Source: CAYXTW01 sp964452645
GTDB taxonomy: Bacteria > Zixibacteria > MSB-5A5 > GN15 > PGXB01
NCBI GenBank assembly: GCA_964452645.1
Contig: CAYVMO010000001.1
Span: 1-64,000, forward strand
Length of the DNA: 64,000 bases
Direction: 5' to 3'
Part shown: positions 18,688 through 28,676 of the stretch, in pieces
How the letters are laid out: the number at the start of each line of letters is the position of its first letter
How positions within the stretch are numbered: the first letter of the stretch is position 1
Position numbers and translations under genes: made by a program
Notes under the pieces: model-generated
Database searches by the model: none
Told to the model about the DNA's origin: nothing
The model's input: only the letters and a program-made list of their open reading frames with translations

Positions 18688-20106
18688 TTATTTGTCGTAG
18701 TACAACATGAATTCCCAGGGGTGGGGGCGGATACGGATCTGTTCGACATCCTTGCGTTTCAGATTTATCCAGGCAGCGATTAAATCTTCGGTAAAAACAC
18801 TACCCTCGAGAAGGAATTTATAATCTTTTTTAAGAGCATCGAGAGCTTTGGTCAGCGAGGTCGGCAGGAGAGGGATTTTTTTCAACTCTTTTTCGGGCAG
18901 GTCGGTAATGTCCCTGTCGAATGGCGGGCCGGGATCGATTTTATTTTTAATACCGTCCAATCCGGCCATCACAATCGCGGCGTAAGCCAGATATGGATTA
19001 CACGTGCCGTCGGGGGGGCGGAATTCGAGACGATATGTTTCCGGCTGACGCTGGTAACCGGGAATCCTGATGCAGGCGGTGCGATTGGCCACCGAATACG
19101 TCCCCCGCACCGGTGCCTCGAAACCGGGCACGAGCCGTTTGTAGGAATTGGTTGATGGGTTGGTGAAAGCGAAAAGCGCCGCCGCATGTTTCAAGAGGCC
19201 GCCGATATAGTACAAACCTGTTTTTGAAAATTTCGCCGGCCCTTTCGGATCGTAAAATATGGAGCCGTTTTTATTGGCGATATACTGGTGAACGTGCAAT
19301 CCCGAGCCGGGTTCGTTAAAAAGCGGTTTCGGCATAAAAGTAGCCGATTTTCCGCGGCGGAAGGCGTGATTCTTGACGATGTATTTCAGTAACATGGTCT
19401 GATCGGCAACCTTGGTCATCTCTTCGAATTTTGTCTCAATCTCATGCTGACCGGCGCCGCCGACTTCATGGTGATGATATTTAAGGTCGATACCAACATC
19501 TTTCAGAAGCGATGTTATCTCGGAGCGCAGGTTAAACGTTCGGTCTTTCGGCGGGGCGACATGATATCCGCCCTTGTACTGCACTTTATATCCGAGATTT
19601 TTTTCACCCTCGCGGCCGGTGTTCCATTCGGCCTCTTCCGAATCGAGAAAATAGTAACCTTCTTCCGGCCCCTGATTGAATTTAACGTCGCCGAAAAGAT
19701 GAAATTCGTACTCCGGGCCCAAAATTACTTTAGTACCGGGAAGGATATTTTTCAAATACCTGGCGGCATACTTGATTACTCGCCGTGGATTGCGGGAGTA
19801 CGGCTCGATGTTTTCCTCGACCGACATGACGTCGCAGATGAATGAAAGGGTCGGCGTTTCGAAAAAAGGATCGACAAATACCGCTTCTGCATCCGGCAGG
19901 ACAATCATATCGCCTTTTTCGATTTTCGTAAAACCCGGAAGCGAAGAACCGTCGACTCCGACACCATATTTGAACAAGTTCTGATTCAGACTTTCGACCG
20001 GAATCGTTATATGATGCCAGTCACCGATCAGGTCGGAAAACTTAATATCGATATATTTGATATTTTTTTGTTTTACGATTTTTTGCAGATCTGTCAGCGT
20101 GGGCAT
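18688..20106 (-). CDS. glnA: Glutamine synthetase type I
   Basis: 472 residues from the ATG at 20106, which has GGAG eight bases upstream; an in-frame TTG at 20124 is less likely. Makes glutamine from glutamate, ammonia and ATP. Signatures: GVGVDGSSLPGF, LGPEYEFHLF, HHHEVGGAGQHEIE, NEPGSGLHVHQ, KRLVPGFEAP and the C-terminal RPHPWEFMLYYDK. The adenylylation segment, normally NLYDLP, reads DITDLP, so the modifiable Tyr is replaced by Thr. Control by GlnE is therefore not expected. Single gene; no glnK/amtB or ntr genes nearby. Confidence 0.96.
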   Translation of the reverse strand: MPTLTDLQKIVKQKNIKYIDIKFSDLIGDWHHITIPVESLNQNLFKYGVGVDGSSLPGFTKIEKGDMIVLPDAEAVFVDPFFETPTLSFICDVMSVEENIEPYSRNPRRVIKYAARYLKNILPGTKVILGPEYEFHLFGDVKFNQGPEEGYYFLDSEEAEWNTGREGEKNLGYKVQYKGGYHVAPPKDRTFNLRSEITSLLKDVGIDLKYHHHEVGGAGQHEIETKFEEMTKVADQTMLLKYIVKNHAFRRGKSATFMPKPLFNEPGSGLHVHQYIANKNGSIFYDPKGPAKFSKTGLYYIGGLLKHAAALFAFTNPSTNSYKRLVPGFEAPVRGTYSVANRTACIRIPGYQRQPETYRLEFRPPDGTCNPYLAYAAIVMAGLDGIKNKIDPGPPFDRDITDLPEKELKKIPLLPTSLTKALDALKKDYKFLLEGSVFTEDLIAAWINLKRKDVEQIRIRPHPWEFMLYYDK

Positions 20107-20256
20107 AATAATCTCCGTTTTCAAAAATGCCTGAACCGCCCTAAGTTATACAATTCGGTCAAAAAGGCAACCGGATTTAGATGTTAGTTAATTTTTATTT
20201 TTGTGACTATGTTTACCCGTGGCTGATTGCTCAGCCATAATCAATGTTAATCTTAT

Positions 20257-21066
20257 TTATTCCGGCCATCCGTAACGATAGGTTTCGTAAGCGACTTTTG
20301 CCTCCGGCCACCAATCCGGTTCCGGTTCGTCCCATTTCAGCCACGACCCGATTAATTCAAATCCGGTGGATGTCTCCTTGAAATAGAAAAAATGGCTGTT
20401 TATGCAGCCCGCAGGACAATCTCCCCAGGCGTCGCGTACCAAAAAAGTGAGAGTGTCTTCGATGATCCAGGGATAAGTGCAGGGCCAGTCCCCGACATAT
20501 CCATTCGGATCGGCAAAAAGCACCCCCGGTAGAGTATCGTAATACGATTCTAGGATAGTCGGATTAAGATTACTCTTAAACGATAATTTGTACATTTTCA
20601 AAACATGAGGGTACAATGGCTCTCTGATTTCCTCAATAAATAGCCGTTCGTTAAGAAAATCCCAGGCGGTGTAATTGCCAGCCTCATATTCCGCATCGGC
20701 CGAATCGCTAAGGCAAACCAGAATTTCGCCCGGCACCCACGGTGTGAAAAACGGTATGGCAACTTCAGGGATGCTGTCACCGAATTCTTCCCGGAGAGCA
20801 GTAAAGCCTTCGTGGAATCTGGTGTAAGTATCAATATCTGGAATCAGTTTGTTGCAGTACCATAATGCCATAAGATTGGCTTCCCGGTCGGGGCGATTGC
20901 TTCCCATAATATCAGCCGGTGAGTACCCGATAATATCGCCGGTTCCGGGGCTGTTTTCATCCGCTTGTGAATTATAATCCGGCGAATTGACGGATCTACT
21001 GCACGAGTAAATAATTGCGAAAGATATGGTAATAGCGATGGCCAAAAAAATTCTGATATATTTCAC
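20257..21066 (-). CDS. Lipoprotein of unknown function
   Basis: 269 residues. Signal MKYIRIFLAIAITISFAIIYSC with IYSC lipobox, followed by a Ser/Asn/Asp-rich linker. The body is aromatic-rich with no recognised domain. It has paired Cys (DWPCTYP, GDCPAGC) that could form disulfides, and ends ETYRYGWPE. GAGGGAG lies just before the ATG. Probably anchored to the outer or inner membrane facing the periplasm. Not linked to its neighbours by operon. Confidence 0.72.
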   Translation of the reverse strand: MKYIRIFLAIAITISFAIIYSCSRSVNSPDYNSQADENSPGTGDIIGYSPADIMGSNRPDREANLMALWYCNKLIPDIDTYTRFHEGFTALREEFGDSIPEVAIPFFTPWVPGEILVCLSDSADAEYEAGNYTAWDFLNERLFIEEIREPLYPHVLKMYKLSFKSNLNPTILESYYDTLPGVLFADPNGYVGDWPCTYPWIIEDTLTFLVRDAWGDCPAGCINSHFFYFKETSTGFELIGSWLKWDEPEPDWWPEAKVAYETYRYGWPE

Positions 21067-21273
21067 TTCTCCCTCCTTTCGTTTATCCTGATTTTTCAGG
21101 AGAGAATATTATACGATATACGGTTTCACATATTCTGTCAATGGTTATATCGGTCGGTTTCCGGCTGAAATGGCGCGTTGATGTCATTTTTTCATTGCCA
21201 TTAATTATTAAAAGTATTATAAATCAAGAGATTATCGCCGATAATCCTGATAGACGGGGAGAATGAAAAGTAT

Positions 21274-21936
21274 ATGCCAACCATTCTGAAATTAGACAAT
21301 CTGTTGAATGCCGTCCCCGAAATAGCCCGCCTCGAGGCGAGCCTGTACGAAAAGGGGTACGAGTTTATTGCCGGTGTCGACGAGGCCGGTCGCGGACCGC
21401 TGGCGGGACCGGTCGTGGCGGCGGCGGTGATTATGCCGCGTGGGGTCGTTATTGACGGGCTTAAAGATTCCAAGAAATTAACGCCTGCCAGGCGTGATTT
21501 TCTATTCGATGAGATCGCCGCGTCAGGTGCGTTTTGTGCGGTCGGTATCATCGACAATAATACGATTGATAAAATCAACATACTCAAAGCATCGCTTCTG
21601 GCCATGCGCAAGGCGATAATATCGCTCGAAAAAGGGGCGCAGTTTATACTTGTCGACGGACCGCACACGGTGCCCAATATCGAAACGCCGCAGATGGCGA
21701 TCATTGGCGGCGACCGGCTTTGCCCCTCAATTTCGGCCGCCTCGATAATCGCGAAAGTAACCCGGGACCGGATTATGGATAAATATCAGGAGTTGTACCC
21801 CGAGTTTTCATTCAGCTGTCACCGCGGTTATCCGACTCAAAAGCATTTCGACGAATTGAAGGAATACGGCCCGACGGAAATTCATCGTAAAACATTTCGA
21901 CCGGTTTTAGAGGTTTTGAATCAGGTCGCCGATTAG
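21274..21936 (+). CDS. rnhB: Ribonuclease HII
   Basis: 220 residues. Removes RNA from RNA-DNA hybrids, including single ribonucleotides. Motifs: GVDEAGRGPLAGP (D36, E37), DSKKLT, FILVDG (D128), SISAASIIAKVTRDR and HRGYPTQKH, so the four-acidic-residue site and the GRG loop are intact. Normal length. It lies 24 bp upstream of yraN, a conserved gene pair in many bacteria. Confidence 0.96.
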   Translation: MPTILKLDNLLNAVPEIARLEASLYEKGYEFIAGVDEAGRGPLAGPVVAAAVIMPRGVVIDGLKDSKKLTPARRDFLFDEIAASGAFCAVGIIDNNTIDKINILKASLLAMRKAIISLEKGAQFILVDGPHTVPNIETPQMAIIGGDRLCPSISAASIIAKVTRDRIMDKYQELYPEFSFSCHRGYPTQKHFDELKEYGPTEIHRKTFRPVLEVLNQVAD

Positions 21937-21960
21937 ATTTTCTTCCAATAATGAATTGCT

Positions 21961-22323
21961 ATGGCTGAAAGCCGGATGAACAGAAAAAGGGGACGAACTT
22001 ACGAGAAGCTGGCCGAGAAATATCTGATTGAAAACGATTATTCTATTCTGGAGCGTAACTGGACGTCCGGTCATAAAGAAATCGATCTAATTGCCCTAAA
22101 AAACGATACCGTCGTATTTGTGGAGGTTAAAGGAGGACTCTCCGGGGAGTACGGACATCCCTCGGAACGAGTCGATAAACGAAAACGGGAAAACTTGATT
22201 AACGCCGCCGAGCAGTTTATAATCGAGAGGGATTTTAAGGGTCATGATTTCAGGTTCGATATCATAACGTTTTATGAGGGCAAACTGGAGCACTATCCCG
22301 ATGCCTTTCAGCGCGATGAATAA
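21961..22323 (+). CDS. yraN: YraN/UPF0102 family endonuclease-like protein
   Basis: 120 residues. Restriction-endonuclease-like fold: GRTYEKLAEKYL, ERNWTSGHKEIDLIAL and VFVEVKGG, with the D...ExK pattern (EIDLI, EVK) typical of the UPF0102 family. The biochemical role of the family is not firmly settled; processing of DNA or uptake/replication functions have been suggested. Located directly after rnhB, as is common. Confidence 0.92.
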   Translation: MAESRMNRKRGRTYEKLAEKYLIENDYSILERNWTSGHKEIDLIALKNDTVVFVEVKGGLSGEYGHPSERVDKRKRENLINAAEQFIIERDFKGHDFRFDIITFYEGKLEHYPDAFQRDE

Positions 22324-22344
22324 CACTTCGTTAAAAATTATACA

Positions 22345-23103
22345 ATGAAAAAAATTAAAAATAATCCCGATAGAATGCGGCTGTATAGAGATTTGAGTTG
22401 GACCTGGCCGATTATCAGCCCGCCGAAAGATTATATTGAGGAGGCTGAGTTCTTTGCCGTCAAGATAAAAAAATATGCCAAAATCGAGACGAAAACGCTT
22501 CTCAATCTCGGTTGCGGTGGCGGGCATATGGACTGGACCTTGAAAAATCATTTCAATATCACGTCGGTCGATATCAGCCCTGATATGCTGGCGCTGGCGC
22601 GGAAACTTAATCCGGAAGTCGAGTATATCGAAGGTGATATGCGGACAGTACGGTTGAGTCGTAAATTCGACGCCGTTGTTGTTCATGATTCGATTCTGTA
22701 CATGCAAACACTCGACGAGCTGAAAGCGGCTTTTGTGACGGCCTATGAACATTTAAAAGATAACGGTTTGATGATAACCTACTGCGAGGAGTGGCCGGAG
22801 CATTTCGTCCAGAACAAAGTCCGCACCCAGAAAGAGACCAGAGACAATATCGAAATTATTTTTATCGAAAATTACTATGATCCTAATCCGAATGATACCA
22901 CTTACGAAGGGACATTTATTTACCTGATAAGGCGCGACGGCAAGCTTGAGGTTTTAAAGGATTTTCATATCATGGGCATTTTCCCGCTTGATGACTGGTA
23001 TCGGGTGATACGGGAAGCTGGGTTCAGCCTCCATGAAACCAGATTCACCCATTCCGATTTTTCGGATGATGAATCCTATCCGATGTTTGTTGGGATAAAA
23101 TAG
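22345..23103 (+). CDS. Class I SAM-dependent methyltransferase
   Basis: 252 residues. Rossmann-type methyltransferase: motif I LNLGCGGGHMDW, motif II SVDISPDMLALAR, then GDMRTVRLSRKFDAVVVHDSILY. The substrate-binding half is not diagnostic. It follows yraN by 21 bp and may be co-transcribed with rnhB-yraN. Substrate unknown. Confidence 0.88.
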   Translation: MKKIKNNPDRMRLYRDLSWTWPIISPPKDYIEEAEFFAVKIKKYAKIETKTLLNLGCGGGHMDWTLKNHFNITSVDISPDMLALARKLNPEVEYIEGDMRTVRLSRKFDAVVVHDSILYMQTLDELKAAFVTAYEHLKDNGLMITYCEEWPEHFVQNKVRTQKETRDNIEIIFIENYYDPNPNDTTYEGTFIYLIRRDGKLEVLKDFHIMGIFPLDDWYRVIREAGFSLHETRFTHSDFSDDESYPMFVGIK

Positions 23104-23193
23104 TTGGCAGAGGAGAAAATACGTTTGGTTCTTGAAGGATTGAAGCGTGAGACGAGCATTTCGGAGTTGTGTTGTCGGGATAGGAGTTAGTCG

Positions 23194-24090
23194 ATGGATA
23201 ATGAAATCATAATTTTGGCAGGAGCTACCGGTGCTCTCGGCAGGCGCATCGCAAGCGAACTGCTGGAACGGGGCGCCGGCCTGAGGGCGCTTGTCCGCCA
23301 TAGCAGCGCGGCAGACAAAGTCGAGGAGTTGCGCAGGCGGGGCGCAGAGATGGCCGAGGTTGAATTCAACAGCGTTTCCGATGTAACCGAGGCATGCTCG
23401 GGCGGGGGGTGCGTCATCTCCGCGCTGGCCGGACTGCGGGAAACAATCGTTGATACACAAGCTCTACTGTTCGAGGCGGCGGTTAAATCAGGCGTGCGCC
23501 GGTTTATCCCGTCCGACTTCTCGATCGACTTCACGAAGTTACATCCCGGAACAAACCGCAATTTCGATCTGCGTCGCGAATTCCACGAGCGTCTCGACAT
23601 GGCGGCGATCGCCGCAACCTCTATTTTCAACGGCATGTTCATGGATTTATTGACCGGCCGGGCACCGATTGTCCTCTTTAAATTTAAGCGGGTTCTCTAC
23701 TGGGAGGACGCCGACCAACCGCTTGACTTTACGACCATTGATGATGTGGCTAAATTCACCGCCGCCGCGGCGCTTGATTCGGATGCTCCAAGATACTTAC
23801 ACATTGCCGGGGATCGATTAAGCGCCCGCGGATTGGTGGAAGTGGTCGGCGAAATGACCGGGGAAAAGTTCCGCCTGTTCCGCGCCGGAGGATTGAGAAG
23901 GCTCGAGAGGTTAATTAAGATCACGCGAGCGGTCGTTCCCGGGTCTAATGCGGTCTATCCGCCCTGGCAGGGTATGCAGTACGTTCATAACATGTTCAGC
24001 GGACGTGCAGGTACGGAGTCGCTCGACAACGACCGTTATCCCGGTATGCGATGGACAACGGTACGGGATTTCCTGGCGGCACATCAATAG
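23194..24090 (+). CDS. NmrA-like NAD(P)-binding oxidoreductase
   Basis: 298 residues. N-terminal dinucleotide motif GATGALGRRI, then VISALAGL and GVRRFIPSDFSIDF typical of the NmrA/isoflavone-reductase-like branch of atypical short-chain dehydrogenases. No canonical YxxxK catalytic pair is evident, as in other NmrA proteins. Base composition is richer in G+C than the neighbours to the right. Substrate or regulatory role unknown. Located 90 bp after the methyltransferase. Confidence 0.85.
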   Translation: MDNEIIILAGATGALGRRIASELLERGAGLRALVRHSSAADKVEELRRRGAEMAEVEFNSVSDVTEACSGGGCVISALAGLRETIVDTQALLFEAAVKSGVRRFIPSDFSIDFTKLHPGTNRNFDLRREFHERLDMAAIAATSIFNGMFMDLLTGRAPIVLFKFKRVLYWEDADQPLDFTTIDDVAKFTAAAALDSDAPRYLHIAGDRLSARGLVEVVGEMTGEKFRLFRAGGLRRLERLIKITRAVVPGSNAVYPPWQGMQYVHNMFSGRAGTESLDNDRYPGMRWTTVRDFLAAHQ

Positions 24091-24370
24091 CTCTTGTAGG
24101 TCGGTGTTCCGAGGGCCGGCACAATTAATTGTGACGAGCGAGGATCCCACATTTTAGTTGATGCATGAGAACGTATACCAACCACCGGTGATTCTTATAA
24201 ATGTGATCGGTGGGTCCTCAGACCCACCGAAAAAACCGCGGAATTTTATACGAGATTGCCACGGGAAGAAACCCACCGCAAAGCGGATGGGCTGCCGGTT
24301 GAAGGAGGATATAATGCTAATTTCAGAATAATTGGCTGTGCACGAAGGTACTGGCCTCAGAGCAGATGAA
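24091..24370. other. Intergenic stretch with hairpins, no gene
   Basis: Contains an inverted repeat CGGTGGGTC/GACCCACCG at about 24210-24231 and a GGTCGGTGTTCCGAGGG segment resembling the intergenic repeats near 45 kb. On the minus strand this is the 3' flank of the kinase gene, but no T-run supports a terminator. Confidence 0.4.
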
Positions 24371-26866
24371 CTACCGGCTAGTGCAAACACGGAAACCATT
24401 GTACGCATGCTTGCTTCCTCTAGTATTTTTGCCACGTTTTGCTACCAGGCAATTCTTTGGACCGTATATCCAGGACCCGCCCCGTAGTACGCAGTAAATG
24501 TCCTCCTGAGAACCTTCATATTCGTCAGGATAGTAGTAGTAATTGTCCCAGCAGTATTCCCAAACATTTCCGGTCATATCATAAAGGCCTAACTCATTGG
24601 ATATTTTTTGACCGACCGAATGTGTTCGTTTATCGGAATTTTTGTCAAACCAGGCAACCTCATTAATATCGTCGCCGCCACTATATATGTAATTCTTTGA
24701 CGCATTTCCTCCATGGGCAGCAAATTCCCACTCCGCTTCAGTGGGCAATCTATAACCATTGGCACTAAAGTCGCAAGTTACGGTATCACCGTTAAATTTA
24801 TAACATGGATTTCTGTCCTCAATTTTACTTCTCAAATTGCAATATTTTACGGCATCATACCATGATACTTGCTCTACCGGATTATAATTCGATTTGAAAT
24901 ATGATGGATTATCGCCCATTATTTTTTTATATTCAAATTGCGTTGTTTCAAATCTGCTAATAAAAAAATCATTGACTTTTAAAATATTGTCTTCATTTCT
25001 CTTATTGCTACTATCCAAAAGATTAATTATAAGTTCGCCGCCTTCTACAAAGGTCATAGTAGAGGGGAATAAACTGATGGAAACAGTATCACCTGTTTTT
25101 AGGTCTATATTTTTATTTACACTTTCTATTTCAGGGAGCTTTAGCTTTGCGGAAACAACCACTGTCTGAGGCTTAAGCCTAATGTTTTTCCATTGACTAA
25201 TTTCTTGACCATTTATCGATACAGTTGCGCCCTCGTAAGTATCAATATTTAATACTGCATAGCTACCCTTAATTATAAGTTCGATTTTATGGATTATTCC
25301 CCTTTGCACGGATACCGCGACCGTATCAGTCTCAAAGAATTGGGATTTTGCAAATATCGTGTAATTTTTGGGGGATAACGTATCAATAATTGAGGGTGTC
25401 TTTTTATTTTGGGCCACCCCATCCAAATATATATCAAGTCCGTTTTCAGGTGACGATGTAACGTCGACAGCCCCAAAGTCTGGATTCAATCTGTATTCCC
25501 GGACTGTATTTCGTAATTTAATTTCAATGTAGTCTTCATATGTTAGATACCACTTTTTTTCAATTCGGATAGGGTAATTGCCGGAAAGATAAGAAGTATC
25601 GATGGGTGATTTTCCTATTTTCATACCGTCAATATATATTATCGCATTATTCGGTATTGTAGAAAGTTTTATATTAACATATTGTTGTGCTATAGTCGTC
25701 GAATCAGCAACTACGACCATTTTTTTCCCGATTTCTTTGGATTCAATAGCAGATTCATCGTGTAGGGCAGTATCAAGTGTATCGCCCTGGACGATTGTCT
25801 GAGATATTTCGTTGATGTCTTTGGATACAAAAGCTTGTTCGTCATGTTCGGTTGTATCGATGGAATTATCCTGCACAATCGCTTGAGATATATTTTTAAT
25901 GTATTTTGACAATTTAGATTTGATTGATCCATTGTTTATCCAAATGGTTGCCAGCATAGTCACAAATAATACTATTACGGAAACACCAATCCATCTAGGT
26001 CTTCGATAAACTCTATTTACTTTCCTTAGATCGGATGACAAATCTTCAGCAGTTCTATATCGATCCTCCGGATTTGTCTGTGTAGCCTTTTTGATAATTC
26101 GTTTCATCTTATACGATAAACCCGGTGATTTTTGATTACCATGAGTAATAGATTTCGGCATATTCCTCGCTTCATAAGGCGTTTCCCCGATCGCTAACTT
26201 TTGGATAGTCGCGCCTATTTCATATATATCGCTTAAGAATGGATCATATTTACCTCCACCATAGAGCCTTTCGGGAGCGGCGAAAGACGGGGTAAGTACC
26301 ATAATTCCCGTGCCAGTGAGAACAGTTGAACCCAATTCCTTGGCTATTCCGAAATCAATTAGATAAACCTGTTGGTTGTGATCAACCATTATATTTTGAG
26401 GCTTTATATCGCGATGGGCAATATTTCTTTTATGAGCATAGGCAATCGCAGACGTTAGTGATAGTGCAATCTTCAAAATCATGTTTTCATTAAAAAGGCC
26501 ATATCTTTCGATGTACTTTTCGCAGTTCATACCATCTATAAACTGCATTATTAACGCACCTTCATTGGGTAAATAATCAATTATGCGGCAAATATTAGGA
26601 TGATCCAGCTGACAAAGAATTTTAGCTTCTTTCTCAAACCTTTTTCGGGATTCTATCTGCTTGAGGAATTTTATTACAACGCGTTGTTCAATAAGCCTGA
26701 TATTTCGGGCTGCATAAACCTCCCCGAAACCGCCACCGCCCAAGTACCAACTTATCTTATATTTTTGATCAACTACCCAGCCTATTATTGTGTCTGGATC
26801 AAGTCCGCGTTTCCAAGGTAAGTCGTTTTGGCCAAATAATTCTTTATCGGACAAATACTCCTCCAA
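24371..26866 (-). CDS. Membrane Ser/Thr protein kinase with PEGA repeats and SUMF1-like domain
   Basis: 831 residues. Kinase domain 35-285: GGGGFGEVY, K66, HRDIKPQN (D152), DFG (D171) and APER all intact. A transmembrane helix lies at about 292-312. Next come two imperfect 28-residue repeats (326-353, 354-381), two PEGA beta-domains (about 405-540), and a C-terminal SUMF1/FGE fold (about 625-831: GYRLPTEAEWEFAA, GLYDMTGNVWEYC, LRGGSW). The two closely spaced oxidase cysteines of true formylglycine-generating enzyme are not seen, so the domain is probably a binding or sensing module. Topology puts the kinase inside and PEGA/SUMF outside. AT-richer than its neighbours. A similar PEGA-SUMF protein without kinase is at 52884. 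Confidence 0.9.
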   Translation of the reverse strand: MEEYLSDKELFGQNDLPWKRGLDPDTIIGWVVDQKYKISWYLGGGGFGEVYAARNIRLIEQRVVIKFLKQIESRKRFEKEAKILCQLDHPNICRIIDYLPNEGALIMQFIDGMNCEKYIERYGLFNENMILKIALSLTSAIAYAHKRNIAHRDIKPQNIMVDHNQQVYLIDFGIAKELGSTVLTGTGIMVLTPSFAAPERLYGGGKYDPFLSDIYEIGATIQKLAIGETPYEARNMPKSITHGNQKSPGLSYKMKRIIKKATQTNPEDRYRTAEDLSSDLRKVNRVYRRPRWIGVSVIVLFVTMLATIWINNGSIKSKLSKYIKNISQAIVQDNSIDTTEHDEQAFVSKDINEISQTIVQGDTLDTALHDESAIESKEIGKKMVVVADSTTIAQQYVNIKLSTIPNNAIIYIDGMKIGKSPIDTSYLSGNYPIRIEKKWYLTYEDYIEIKLRNTVREYRLNPDFGAVDVTSSPENGLDIYLDGVAQNKKTPSIIDTLSPKNYTIFAKSQFFETDTVAVSVQRGIIHKIELIIKGSYAVLNIDTYEGATVSINGQEISQWKNIRLKPQTVVVSAKLKLPEIESVNKNIDLKTGDTVSISLFPSTMTFVEGGELIINLLDSSNKRNEDNILKVNDFFISRFETTQFEYKKIMGDNPSYFKSNYNPVEQVSWYDAVKYCNLRSKIEDRNPCYKFNGDTVTCDFSANGYRLPTEAEWEFAAHGGNASKNYIYSGGDDINEVAWFDKNSDKRTHSVGQKISNELGLYDMTGNVWEYCWDNYYYYPDEYEGSQEDIYCVLRGGSWIYGPKNCLVAKRGKNTRGSKHAYNGFRVCTSR

Positions 26867-27066
26867 ATATGGTCCTGGAATATCCCATAGTCCACCTTAA
26901 AAACATGATTCATGTTTTCTTAATATTCTTAAAAATAAGTTTCGATAATCAATTGTCAATAATCAATTTTGATATTCTCTGGATGGAATTAAATCGAATT
27001 TAGGAGAGAGATTTCAAACCTAAAACGTCGGATGCCTAGAGAATATAATCCGACAGGGCTTTCCAA

Positions 27067-28152
27067 CTACTTATTAAAATCTCCAGCCAGCTTATCAATC
27101 TCCTCCAGAAGCACTTCTTCCAGTTTTTCTTCCGGGAATTTTTTGACGATTTTGCCCTTTTTGAAAAGCAGACCGACACCATTGCCGCCGGTGATACCGA
27201 CATCGGCGGCGGCAGCCTCGCCCGGGCCATTAACGACGCAGCCCATCACCGCCACTTTCAGCGGTGTTTTGATATGCCGGGTCTTGCGCTCGATTGATTC
27301 GGCCAGCGGGATAAGATCGATCTGACATCGTCCGCAGGTCGGGCAGGAAATTATCTCGATCCCCTCTTTTTTTAATTCAAGAGATTTAAGGATGGACTTA
27401 GCCACATATATTTCTTTAACCGGGTCGGCAGTGAGCGAGACTCGGATAGTGTCACCGATACCGTTCATTAACATCGCACCCAATCCGACCGACGATTTAA
27501 TCGTGCCGGTTTGGAGGGTGCCGGCTTCGGTGATACCGAGATGGAACGGATAATCAACTTTTTCGGCCATTAATATGTGTGCCCAGTAGGTGGTGGTGAC
27601 ATTGGTTGATTTCAAAGAAATAACGATATCGGTGAAGTTTTTACTCTCCAGAATTTCAATCTGCCGCAGTGCCGCGATAACAAACGCTTCCGGATTGTCG
27701 CGGCCGTATTTCTTGACCAGATCATCGGGCAGCGAGCCGGAGTTGGCGCCGATCCGAATCGGGATTTCGGCATCCTTGGCCGCCTGCGTAACCTCTTTGA
27801 CCTTCCAGTCCTCGCCGATATTGCCCGGATTGATACGGATTTTGTCGACCCCCTGCTTGATTGCCTCAAGGGCCAGTTTGTATTTGAAATGAATATCGGC
27901 CACAAGCGGTATCTTGATTTTCGATTTGATTTCGGACAATTTCAAGGCGGCCTGCATATCGGGTACCGCGACCCGAATAATTTCGCATCCGGCTTTGGTC
28001 AGCTTTTTTATCTGTCTGACCGTAGCGCTGACATCGCGGGTATCGGTGTTGGTCATCGACTGCACCGTGATAGGGAAACCGCCGCCGATTATAACCGAGC
28101 CGACTTTGACCGCTCTGCTTTTTCTTCGCTCTGGCGGGTATTGCAATTCCAT
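27067..28152 (-). CDS. ispG: 4-hydroxy-3-methylbut-2-enyl diphosphate synthase (flavodoxin/ferredoxin)
   Basis: 361 residues when started at MELQYPPERRKS (28152), the start that fits the family; the frame is open to 28215. MEP-pathway 4Fe-4S enzyme converting MEcPP to HMBPP. Seen: VQSMTNTDTRDV, PLVADIHF, IRINPGNIG, the cluster ligands CPTCGRCQ and GCVVNGPGE, and the C-terminal GVGLLFKKGKIV. No strong ribosome site precedes the chosen ATG. Single gene, divergent from the small membrane protein at 28234. Confidence 0.95.
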   Translation of the reverse strand: MELQYPPERRKSRAVKVGSVIIGGGFPITVQSMTNTDTRDVSATVRQIKKLTKAGCEIIRVAVPDMQAALKLSEIKSKIKIPLVADIHFKYKLALEAIKQGVDKIRINPGNIGEDWKVKEVTQAAKDAEIPIRIGANSGSLPDDLVKKYGRDNPEAFVIAALRQIEILESKNFTDIVISLKSTNVTTTYWAHILMAEKVDYPFHLGITEAGTLQTGTIKSSVGLGAMLMNGIGDTIRVSLTADPVKEIYVAKSILKSLELKKEGIEIISCPTCGRCQIDLIPLAESIERKTRHIKTPLKVAVMGCVVNGPGEAAAADVGITGGNGVGLLFKKGKIVKKFPEEKLEEVLLEEIDKLAGDFNK

Positions 28153-28233
28153 ATTTATAAAACTTGACCCAAATGTCATCGGGTGGTAATTTAAAGTATT
28201 TGGTGATAATATCAACCGAAAGTTGATGGATAT

Positions 28234-28617
28234 ATGATTCTGCGGATAATCGGCGCAATAGTTTTATTGGCGGTTATTGTTTTCGGGTATTTTTTTGTTC
28301 GCGATGCCATTGTCGCCAAAAAGCTGGATAATTACTCGCAATATGCCGGTGTCATCGCCGAGACATCGATTGCCGCGACCATATATCGAAACAACAGCGA
28401 TTCGTTTCTGGTGGCGCGTGATTCAATTCTTAAGCAATATGATCTGACTATGGATGATATAGTCGCTTTCAGAGAGAAGATGCAGAATAAGCAGGATGAC
28501 TGGCGGATAGTCTTTGACATGGTGGCTTATCTGGCCGATTCGCTGATTGATATTCGAACGAGGAGGACCGAAATCGCGCCGGGAAGAAGTATGGATTCGT
28601 CGAGTATTAAAAAATAG
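28234..28617 (+). CDS. Small membrane-anchored protein of unknown function
   Basis: 127 residues. One N-terminal hydrophobic helix (about 3-22: LRIIGAIVLLAVIVFGYFFV), then a soluble, mostly helical domain with many charged residues and a low-complexity Ser/Lys end. It has the look of short periplasmic helical proteins but no named family is recognised. Divergent from ispG with about 80 bp between starts. Confidence 0.65.
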   Translation: MILRIIGAIVLLAVIVFGYFFVRDAIVAKKLDNYSQYAGVIAETSIAATIYRNNSDSFLVARDSILKQYDLTMDDIVAFREKMQNKQDDWRIVFDMVAYLADSLIDIRTRRTEIAPGRSMDSSSIKK

Positions 28618-28676
28618 TGTTTTCTTAATCGCGGCAGATATGGACATCTGCCGCGCACTGGGTAAGCTCAGTTTAT

